Below the pieces are notes generated by a model. The model worked only from the letters and a program-made list of their open reading frames with translations. It had not been told where the DNA came from and did no database searches. From an uncultured Sulfitobacter sp. (lineage in GTDB: Bacteria > Pseudomonadota > Alphaproteobacteria > Rhodobacterales > Rhodobacteraceae): a stretch of 5,723 bases of DNA. The first letter of the stretch is position 1. Each line of letters starts with the position of its first letter. A program made the translations under genes and the position numbers. Positions 1 to 5,723 of this stretch are shown here, piece after piece. The stretch spans positions 1 through 5,723 of the forward strand of contig CALAIJ010000142.1 in assembly GCA_937923365.1 (NCBI GenBank), read 5' to 3'.

Positions 1-1
1 C

Positions 2-349
2 GTTCATTTTGACGACGGCTTTGTCACTACTGCTTACGATGCGGTGTTTGAACTAAACCACATGCTGACCCAGTTCCGTGGTGAAGGCGGGACAGCGGCG
101 TGGCTGGACAACGAAAACCTGATCGAGATGCGCGGCATCGGTAATGTTGTCGCCCTTTCTGTTGCACAATCAAATGATTACGAGCTGGCAGAGATCGTCG
201 CGCGTGATGCGGCCTTGATGACTGTGCCTGACCTGCGCGCCCTGCGAGAGCTGTCGTCCGATACATTGACCCAGTGGGGCATGACGCTTGAACGGTCGCG
301 CGAACTGACGCCTGTTCTGACCGAAATCGACGGGGACGGTGCCACGACG
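2..349 (+). other. Unrecognised N-terminal segment of the giant protein
   Basis: This covers residues 1-116 of the visible frame. It starts inside the gene: the upstream part and the true start are missing. The segment looks mixed alpha/beta, with probable helices around the stretches AYDAVFELNHML and DYELAEIVARDAALM and around LTQWGMTLERSREL. It has no RTX nonapeptide, signal peptide or membrane segment. It leads directly into the first copy of the 81-residue-period repeat. I do not recognise a family and assign no function. Confidence 0.5.
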
Positions 350-3300
350 CTGATTGACCGTGGTGTCTATGTCGAAGACGGGCAGGGCGGTTATTGGACG
401 CTTGCATCTGGCGCGGACATTCTGGATGCCGATGGCATCGCCATCCCGCGTGCCACGCTTGAAGAGCTTTTGGCACAATCTCCTGCGGCGTCTCAGTCTT
501 GGACGCTGGAGCAGGCGTTCTCTCCGGCCAGCCGTGCCGAAGCGTTGACCGCGCGCGCCGAAGCGCCTTATCTGGCCGAGGTCGTGAACGATCGCGTGGT
601 CGTTCAGGACTACGGTATCATGAACGAAGACGGCAGCTGGCGTCTGTCCAGCGGTGCGGATGTTCTGGATGCGGACGGCCTGGTGATTGCGGCACCTACA
701 CGTGCCGATATCATGGCGCAGACGCCGCCCGACGGGCAGGAATGGCGCGTTGAGGATCTGCAGTTCAGCCCGCTTGCCAACCTCGATGTGGAAAACATCG
801 GCATCTACATCATTGACGAAAGTGCAGTGGACTACACCGTTCAGGTCACAGACCGCGATGGGGATTTCTTTGTCTGGGCGCGCAATCTGGACCGTGCGCT
901 GGAGCTTCAGTTCAAGAACGGCGATGCGCGGGATTTCAACCTGCGCAACTTTGAAGTGGACTTTGACACGCTTGACGAAGTGGGTTCTGAGGATGGCTCG
1001 AACTTCCGTGTGGAACTGCTGACACCGGGCCAGTTCAACTTTGCCATCTCCACCACCGCGGGCATCGATTTCCGGCCTGCGATGCTGACAGCGGTTGTCG
1101 ACAGTGACACAGGCATCATCGCGCATTCCGTGGATGGCAGCGGCAACATCAGCCTGAGCGAGACAGAATATCACAGCGGTATCAAAGAGATGCTGCCCTT
1201 AGTTGATCTGATGCTTGATGTCTGGATCACCACCAGCCGCGGCGTCGCCGTGCGGATGGCGTTGCAAGGCGGCTTGCAAGAGTTCGCCCGCGATCTTGGG
1301 TTCGATACCGAAAGCAACAAGTTCTTTGGCACCACCGACCGCGAAATGGCGCCGATGTTCGAGGCCATCTTTGAAGCGGCCCCCGAAGGCTATGATCAAG
1401 CGTTCGATTATCTGACCGAGTGGACCAAGATCCTGTCCTTCGTGCAGGCCGATTATCAGGTCGATGGCAGCGAAAACCTTGGCGGTGCGGCTGTTGGCGT
1501 AGATCAGAAATTCGTCTTCCAGATGATGTTGCCTGCCTTTGAAGGCATCGGCATCGATCTGGATATTCGCGCCGTGATGAACATCCTGCGCATGGACGAG
1601 ACGTTGCTGATTGAGCATGCAAGCGACGCCACAGAGATTAACGGCACCCGCAAGGGCGACTTTATCTATCTGTCCGGTGGCGATCAGATTTATCGCGGGG
1701 GGGACGGCGCAGATGTGTATTTCGTCGGCGCCGACTTTGGCAATGACACGATCAGCGACGTTGATCTGACGTCAGGCGATGAACTGCGGTTCAGTTATAT
1801 TTCATCCAAAGATGTGGTGGCCGTGCGCGAAGGGCAGGATTTGATCCTGTCGGGGCCGGGGCAGGACGGCACGCTGACCATCCAGAACCACTTCCTTGGT
1901 GATCTGAATGCCTACGAAGGGCGCAAGCAACAGACCAGCCTGATGTCCTCCATCGTGTTTTCTGACGGCGTTGTCTGGGACCCTTTCCTGATCGCCATGG
2001 CCGTGTCCGACCCGCGCGAAACGGATGATGTTATCGTGGGCTCCGGCGACACTGACGTGTTGATCGGCGACAAGGGCAATGACGTGCTGATCGGCGGCGT
2101 TGGCGATGACATGTACATCTTCAAACCCGGTGACGGGATCGATGTCATTCGCGAGCGTGTCGACGGCGCAGAGGTGTCCGACTACCTTGAGGGTGGGTTT
2201 GACAACCTGATGTTCCTTGGCGATCTCAGCGCGGATAATGCGCGTCTGACCCGAGCGGGCGAAAGCACGGATCTTGTAATCCAGCTTGTGGATGACGACG
2301 GCGTTGCCACAGGCGATCAGATCACCATCGAAGAGCAGTTCGGCGGCATGCGCTGGAATCTCGATGGCTTTATCGGAATGTTCGACGAACAGACTGGCAG
2401 CAATCTTAACAACGAATTCAAATTCGACTATGTCGGCCCGTCCATCATCGAACAGCTGACGTTCGAGGATGGTACCTCGATTGATTTCGAGAACATGACC
2501 CAGCGGGTACTGGAAAATGCCCGTACCGACGGCGAAGACCCGATCTACGGTTTCATCACAACCGACACGCTGGACGGTGGTGCCGGGGATGACCTGCTGA
2601 CAGGACGTGGTGGGGGTGATACCTACATTTACGGCATCGACTACGGTCTGGACGTTCTGCATGACGCAGATATCGAAAGTCTTGGCCTGTTTGGCGCGCC
2701 GGACGATACCCTGAAGTTTGAGGACGACCTGCGCTGGACGGACTTCGAATTTGAACGCGAAGGCGCCTCCGACACGCTGTTCATGCGTCTTGAGAACACC
2801 GACGACGGCGTCATCCTCAAGGATTTCCTCGAGTATCAGGCCATCACGTTCATGTGGACCAACCGGATCGAGCAATTCGTGTTCGCAGATGGCACCACAT
2901 GGTCATGGACCAAGCTGTTGCAGGCCTTTGTCGATGCGGCTTCCACCGATGGCGATGACGCGATCTATGGCTTCCTGACCTCTGATCTGATTGACGGCGG
3001 CCTGGGCAATGACACGATGACCGGCTTTGGCGGCAATGACGTCTATGTCTATGCGGCAGGCTACGGCGACGATGTGGTCATCGACAGCGCGGGCGGGGAC
3101 CGTCTGCGTCTTGACGGGATCATGTTCGAGGATGTCACTATTTTGCGCGAAGGCGTCGATCTGATTTTCGAGCTGACCGCCACAGGCGAACGCGTCACCC
3201 TGCAAGGCCAGTATTTGCGCGAGAACGCGCAGGGCAATGCCATCGAGACCTTCGATTTTGCCGCCAGCGATGGCTCTGATGCACGCAATCTTGTGCGCTT

Positions 3301-5722
3301 TACCGATCTGAATCCCGAAGATGTGGATGTCATCGGCACCAGTGCGTCCGAAGTGTTGGAAGGCAGCGATTTCTCCGAGATTATCGATGGACTGGGCGGC
3401 GATGATACCCTGCGCGGCGGCTCGGACGGGGACATTTACCGCTTTGACGTGGGCTACGGTCAGGACGTCATCGAAGACGTGCAAAAGCGTACCGTCTGGG
3501 AGGGCCGCGAAGGCAAGGAGGTCGAGGTCGGCGACCGGATCGAGTTTGGCGACGACATCACCATCGACAACGTCGATTTCGCCAAAGACGGTGATGATCT
3601 GCTGATCACGATCGACGCGCGCACCGATACCCTGCGGGTGCGCAACCAGTTCCGTGATATCACCGACGGGATCGAGTATTTCGATTTTCAGGACGGCACC
3701 ACCTGGCACATTTCGGACGTCGAAGAGCGGCTGATGATTGTCGGCGGCAACCGCGGTGACAACATCATCGAGGGATCGCTGGATCAGGAAAACGTGCTGG
3801 ACGGGCGGCAGGGCGACGACCTGCTGATCGGCGGCAATCTGGGCGACACCTATTCCTTTGGTGCGGGTTATGACTTTGACACCATTCAGGAACAGCAAGA
3901 CACCGCAAACGGGTCGATTGACCGTGTGGTCTTTGGCGCGGCTGTAACGGTCGAAGACCTTGTTTTGCGCCGCTCTGGCGAGGACCTGATCATTGATCTG
4001 GGCAATGCCACGGATGTCTTGACCATCACAGGCGGGCTTGCGGGCACGTCTGTCGAAGAATTCCGTTTTGCCACAGGCGAGGTTCTGACCCTTGATGATC
4101 TCAAGGGGCGCATGGTGCAGGGCACTGACGGCGCGGACCAGATCATCGGCTTTGATGACCGCGATGATGCGCTGGCAGGGGGCGCGGGCACGGACGAGCT
4201 GCGCGGCGGTCTGGGCAATGATGCCTATGCCTTCGGCTTTGGCGACGGGCGCGATGCGATCATCGAAACCGGCGGCATTGACCGGATCGAATTCGGTGCA
4301 GGTGTGACCCGCGATCAGGTGACCTTCGAGGTGTTGAACGGTGATCTGATCATCCGGCTTAGCCAAGAGGGGGATATCCTTGCCGTTCTGGGCGCTGCAG
4401 GCACGGACCAATCCGCATGGATCGAGACTTTCGTCTTTGCCGGTGGCGAGGAAATGTCCGTTGAGGCATTGCGCGCCGAGTTGCTGCTGGCCGGATCAAA
4501 CGGGTTCGACAACGTGCTGGACGCACGCGACAGTGACGCGCTGAGCGATGTGGCGCCAATGGGCGGCTCTGACGTGGTGATCATGGGCGCCAACACGCAA
4601 TATGTGTTCGCCAAGGGCCATGGCATCGACACCATCAAGGTCGATGCAAACCCGCAAGACGCCACGATCGCGATGTACGAATTTGCGGAATCCGAGATTG
4701 ACGTGCGCCGTGCAGGGCCAAACAGCAACGATCTCATCCTTGCAGCGCAAGACACAGGCGACCAGGTTGTTTTGCAGGACGTGCTGCTGGCCAATACATG
4801 GCCGCGCATCCTGCTGGCGGGCGGTGTCGAATGGGATTTGACAGCCCTGTTGCAAGCCTACGTGGCTGCGCAAACAACCGAGCTGGATGACCGTATCAAC
4901 GGCACCCGCTTTGCGGACAGCATTCTGGCCGCACAAGGCAATGATGACCTGCAAGGCGGGGCAGGCGATGACACCTACATCTTTACCCGCGGTGACGGTC
5001 AGGATGTGATCGCAGACAGCTCGGGCGCGGCGGATGTTCTGCAAATCTTCGGCTACCTGCCCGAGGACGTTTCCGTCTCGCGGATCGAGCAGGGCCGTGA
5101 CGAAGTTGTCCTCGGCTTTGAGGGCACCAATGATCGCGTCACATTGCGTTATATCAATAATCAGGGTGTTGAAAACGTTGTCTTCTCTGATGGCACGACG
5201 TGGTCCAAAGATGACCTCTTTGCGCGCAGCATCGGGCAGGCGACGGTCTTTGATGACACGCTTGTAGGCTCGGGCAACGACGATACCCTCAACGGGCTTG
5301 AGGGGGACGACCGCCTTGAGGGCGGCACGGGCAATGACGTTTATGTCGTTGATTACGGCCACGGCGATGATCTGATCGTGGACAGCGATACTGCCGGCAA
5401 CGCCGACCGCCTGGTACTGCGGCAAACCCAACCTGAACTGGTCGTGGCCACGCGCAGCGGTGACAACCTGATCCTCAGCCTGCCCGGCGCGGCAAGCGTC
5501 ACGGTGCAAGGCCATTTTGCCAGCAACGGCGTCGGCCGGATCGAGACCATCGAATTTGCCGATGGCACCACTTGGGACACCGCAGAGACATCAGCGCAGG
5601 TCACAGCCACCGCCAAGGCCACGGGCGGGATCGTCTACGGCACGCTTGCGCACGAGGATTATCTGCATGCGCAGGGCGACGGCTCTTACAGCATTTATGA
5701 CCGTGACACCGATTATCGCGCC
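2..5722 (+). CDS. Giant RTX calcium-binding protein, internal fragment (both ends outside window)
   Basis: One frame is open for 1907 codons without a stop, start and end both missing. From residue 542 onward the protein is a series of modules. Each carries glycine/aspartate nonapeptides (for example GGAGDD, GGLGND, GGTGND), then a Y-x-F/Y-x-x-G-x-G-x-D-x-I type strand, then a beta segment ending near FADGTTW. RTX nonapeptides bind calcium in a parallel beta-roll, and such proteins usually leave the cell unfolded through a type I secretion system and fold in external calcium; the C-terminal secretion signal would lie beyond the window. Residues 1-541 are non-RTX and unrecognised. I see no cysteine and only about two dozen lysines, with Asp and Glu very frequent, as in many secreted RTX proteins. 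No catalytic motif of a protease, lipase or cyclase is visible, so adhesin, surface-layer, toxin or enzyme roles cannot be told apart. Coding status is near certain, RTX assignment strong, function unknown. Confidence 0.95.
350..532 (+). repeat. 81-residue-period N-terminal module, copy 1
   Basis: Residues 117-177 hold a glycine-turn and tryptophan core, YWTLASGADILDADG, followed by a probable helix (ATLEELLAQ), a second Trp (SWTLEQ) and FSPAS. The same order recurs downstream at 581-781. The two tryptophan codons at 395 and 500 lie exactly 243 bases before their counterparts at 638 and 743, so this is a tandem duplication in the protein. The copies have diverged at the DNA level. I do not know a named family for the module. 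Confidence 0.7.
581..781 (+). repeat. 81-residue-period N-terminal module, copy 2
   Basis: Residues 194-260 repeat the pattern of copy 1: NEDGSWRLSSGADVLDADG, then a probable helix (TRADIMAQ), EWRVEDLQ and FSPLAN. Within the core, SGAD-(I/V)-LDADG is nearly identical between copies, while the segment before the first Trp differs in length by about two residues. The D-x-D-x-D-G spacing of the LDADG turn could bind calcium, but that is not shown by the sequence alone. More copies may lie upstream of the window. Confidence 0.7.
782..1168 (+). other. Probable beta-rich linker domain of unknown family
   Basis: Residues 261-389 alternate short hydrophobic strands with acidic turns (IGIYIIDES, YTVQVTDRDGDFFVWARN, FNLRNFEVDFDTLDE, FRVELLTPGQFNFAIS, MLTAVVDSDTGIIAHSV), which suggests a beta-sandwich or beta-roll-like fold. 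It contains no RTX nonapeptide, and I recognise no enzyme motif in it. It sits between the duplicated N-terminal modules and the helical segment that precedes the RTX array. The fold is inferred from the hydrophobic pattern only. Confidence 0.4.
1133..1168 (+). other. Possible EF-hand-like calcium loop
   Basis: Residues 378-389 read DGSGNISLSETE. Oxygen ligands fall at loop positions 1 (D), 3 (S), 5 (N), 9 (S) and 12 (E), with hydrophobic Leu at position 8, as in an EF-hand loop. Position 6, normally Gly, is Ile, and no clear helix precedes the loop, although a probable helix follows it. It may be only an acidic turn. Confidence 0.3.
1169..1624 (+). other. Probable helical domain preceding the RTX array
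   Basis: Residues 390-541 have long amphipathic stretches that look helical: IKEMLPLVDLMLDVWI, AVRMALQGGLQEFARDL, EMAPMFEAIFEAA, AFDYLTEWTKILSFVQADY, KFVFQMMLPAFEGI and LDIRAVMNILRMDETLL. It passes straight into module 1 of the RTX array. From memory, other large RTX calcium-binding proteins of Proteobacteria have a similar helical block just before a GD-x-x-YL-x-GGDQ type entry to the repeats, but I cannot name a domain. It has no visible catalytic motif or membrane helix. Confidence 0.4.
1625..2020 (+). repeat. RTX module 1 (entry module, weak calcium motif)
   Basis: Residues 542-673. The module opens with INGTRKGDFIYLSGGDQIYRGG, here split by imperfect nonapeptides; only RGGDGAD is close to consensus. 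The strand motif follows as YFVGADFGNDTISD. The beta segment contains DLILSG and LTIQNHFL, then a short loop rich in Gln and Lys, and the closing motif FSDGVVW at 1958-1978. With few good calcium turns it probably caps the N-terminal end of the beta-roll array. Confidence 0.75.
2021..2521 (+). repeat. RTX module 2 (longest, with inserted segment)
   Basis: Residues 674-840. Calcium-type turns at 2045-2122 include GDKGND and GGVGDD before YIFKPGDGIDVI. The beta segment holds LTRAGESTDLVIQL and DQITIEEQF. An insertion of about 34 residues (2342-2443, with Trp and Asn-rich parts) separates this from the closing motif FEDGTSI at 2462-2482, where the usual Trp is Ile. The closing motif lies 504 bases after that of module 1, against 369-381 for most modules. 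Confidence 0.8.
2522..2941 (+). repeat. RTX module 3
   Basis: Residues 841-980. It opens with DPIYGFITTDTLDGG and has calcium turns GGAGDD and GRGGGD at 2561-2632, followed by YIYGIDYGLDVLHD. The beta part reads FEREGASDTLFMRL and GVILKDFLEY, and the module closes with a perfect FADGTTW at 2882-2902. Its opening is unusually close to that of module 4: 15 of the first 23 aligned residues are the same, starting at TDG, which suggests duplication of neighbouring modules. Confidence 0.85.
2942..3319 (+). repeat. RTX module 4
   Basis: Residues 981-1106. It opens with DAIYGFLTSDLIDGG, with calcium turns GGLGND and GFGGND at 2984-3052 and then YVYAAGYGDDVVID. The beta segment contains LREGVDLIFEL and ERVTLQGQYL. 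The closing motif has changed to FAASDGSD (from 3257) and lacks the TTW end. It resembles module 3 most closely at its opening. Confidence 0.85.
3320..3739 (+). repeat. RTX module 5 (with charged insert)
   Basis: Residues 1107-1246. The nonapeptide block at 3353-3445 contains GSDFSEII, GLGGDD and GGSDGD, then YRFDVGYGQDVIED. A 16-residue highly charged insert (3482-3529, with Lys, Arg, Glu and one Trp) interrupts the usual passage to DRIEFGDDITI. The beta part reads DGDDLLITI and TLRVRNQF, and the module closes with FQDGTTW at 3686-3706. Confidence 0.85.
3740..4117 (+). repeat. RTX module 6
   Basis: Residues 1247-1372. It opens with GDNIIEGSLDQENVLDG, with calcium turns GRQGDD and GGNLGD at 3794-3859, then YSFGAGYDFDTIQE. 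The beta core is clear: RVVFGAAVTVEDLVLRR, GEDLIIDL and VLTITGG. The closing motif is FATGEVL at 4067-4087, a decayed form of FADGTTW. The closing-motif spacing of 381 bases from module 5 is near the common period. Confidence 0.85.
4118..4489 (+). repeat. RTX module 7
   Basis: Residues 1373-1496. It opens with GTDGADQIIGFDDRDDALAGG, here split by the turn; calcium turns GGAGTD and GGLGND lie at 4169-4234, before YAFGFGDGRDAIIE. The beta core reads DRIEFGAGVTRDQVTFE, GDLIIRL and DILAVLG. It closes with FAGGEEM (4436-4456) in place of FADGTTW. Spacing from module 6 is 369 bases, one of the shortest. Confidence 0.85.
4490..4873 (+). repeat. RTX module 8, decayed calcium site
   Basis: Residues 1497-1624. 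The order of the module is kept (NVLDARDSDAL opening, YVFAKGHGIDTIKVD strand, NDLILAAQ and DQVVLQDVLL beta part, closing LAGGVEW at 4814-4834), and so is the spacing (378 bases). But the nonapeptide block has become MGGSDVVIMGANTQYVF, with only one GGxD-like turn left. The module keeps the length and strand pattern while probably having lost most calcium binding. Confidence 0.75.
4874..5236 (+). repeat. RTX module 9
   Basis: Residues 1625-1745. It opens with DDRINGTRFADSILAAQ, followed by calcium turns AQGNDD and GGAGDD at 4922-4984 and YIFTRGDGQDVIAD. The beta segment contains LPEDVSVSRIEQG, DEVVLGF and DRVTLRYI, and it closes with FSDGTTW at 5183-5203. It follows the decayed module 8 and is close to consensus. 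Confidence 0.87.
5237..5620 (+). repeat. RTX module 10 (most regular)
   Basis: Residues 1746-1873. Four turns in a row (GSGNDD, GLEGDD, GGTGND and the preceding DDTLVGS) lie at 5255-5350, ahead of YVVDYGHGDDLIVD. The beta segment has RSGDNLILSL and SVTVQGHF, followed by RIETIEFADGTTWD; the perfect FADGTTW is at 5555-5575. It is the clearest match in the window to the haemolysin-type calcium-binding-related pattern. Confidence 0.9.
5621..5722 (+). repeat. Start of a possible RTX module 11, cut by window end
   Basis: Residues 1874-1907. IVYGTLAHEDYL aligns loosely with the IYGF-x-T-x-D opening of modules 3 and 4, and GDGSYSIYDRDTDY with the Y-x-Y-x-x-D-Y strand of module 3. If so, one nonapeptide turn is missing. 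Alternatively the DGSYSI stretch resembles the DGSW-R-L core of the N-terminal modules, which would mean that module type returns here. The window ends before this can be settled. Confidence 0.45.
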
Positions 5723-5723
5723 A

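Noticed and set aside
687..1022. Short + strand open frame of 111 codons in another frame
   Set aside because: It overlaps the long + frame fully, is rich in Arg, Ser and Thr as expected of an out-of-frame read, and has no supporting motif.
170..1174. Antisense open frame of 334 codons
   Set aside because: It has the same codon-register relation to the + gene and ends at a TCA codon at 170. It has an unnatural His/Arg-rich composition, and no protein family is seen.
1802..2875. Antisense open frame of 357 codons
   Set aside because: It is bounded at 1802 by a TCA codon of the sense gene. The Val/Ile/Asp-rich repeats in it mirror the sense RTX modules and are not a separate gene.
2903..4411. 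Antisense open frame of 502 codons, the longest on the - strand
   Set aside because: It is in codon register with the + gene, so it stays open simply because the + gene seldom uses TTA, CTA and TCA codons. Its limit at 2903 is exactly a TCA serine codon. The translation has no recognisable domain, while the + strand encodes clear RTX modules.
4496..5515. Antisense open frame of 339 codons
   Set aside because: It is bounded at 4496 by the sense TCA codon and lies opposite modules 8-10. It is a shadow of the repeat codons.
1625..5620. Regular spacing that could suggest a CRISPR array or DNA tandem repeat
   Set aside because: The repeat is at the protein level. The DNA copies differ widely and the period is 369-504 bases, far too long and irregular for CRISPR or a simple satellite.
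2..5722. Promoters, internal starts, terminators or RNA genes
   Set aside because: The whole window is coding. Hairpin-like or AT-rich spots are rare, and none is placed where it could serve as a regulatory site for another gene.
2..5722. A metalloprotease, lipase or other enzyme domain, as found in some RTX proteins
   Set aside because: I looked for HExxHxxGxxH, GxSxG in a hydrolase setting and similar motifs and saw none in residues 1-541 or between modules.

Overview
The window is the interior of one very large protein-coding gene on the + strand. A single reading frame, with codons starting at positions 2, 5, 8 and so on, stays open from base 2 to base 5722 (1907 codons) with no stop and no sign of a frameshift. 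Both ends of the gene lie outside, so neither the true start nor the C-terminus can be seen. The product is a giant calcium-binding RTX (repeats-in-toxin) protein, most likely exported by a type I secretion system. It has many glycine/aspartate nonapeptides (GGxGxD type), each group followed by a beta-rich segment ending in a motif close to FADGTTW. That is the pattern of the haemolysin-type calcium-binding-related domain. The visible protein is acidic, poor in lysine and without a cysteine that I can find.

Layout. Bases 2-349 encode an N-terminal part I do not recognise. Bases 350-781 hold two diverged copies of a module with an 81-residue period (each with a W..(A/S)SGAD(I/V)LDADG core). 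Bases 782-1168 encode a probably beta-rich segment ending in a weak EF-hand-like loop. Bases 1169-1624 encode a probably helical segment. From 1625 to 5620 there are ten RTX modules in tandem, most of them 123-127 residues long when measured between equivalent FADGTTW-type motifs, with insertions in modules 2, 3 and 5 and clear decay in module 8. A fragment that may begin an eleventh module runs to the window end.

Organism. Moderately high GC, rare use of TTA, CTA and TCA codons, the acidic lysine-poor composition and this style of RTX module suggest an alphaproteobacterium, perhaps a marine member of the Rhodobacterales (Roseobacter group). This is inference from style only.

No intergenic sequence, promoter, ribosome-binding site, terminator, RNA gene, mobile element or CRISPR array is visible. 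With a single gene in view, nothing can be said about operon partners. The secretion ABC transporter, membrane-fusion protein and regulators, if linked, are outside.
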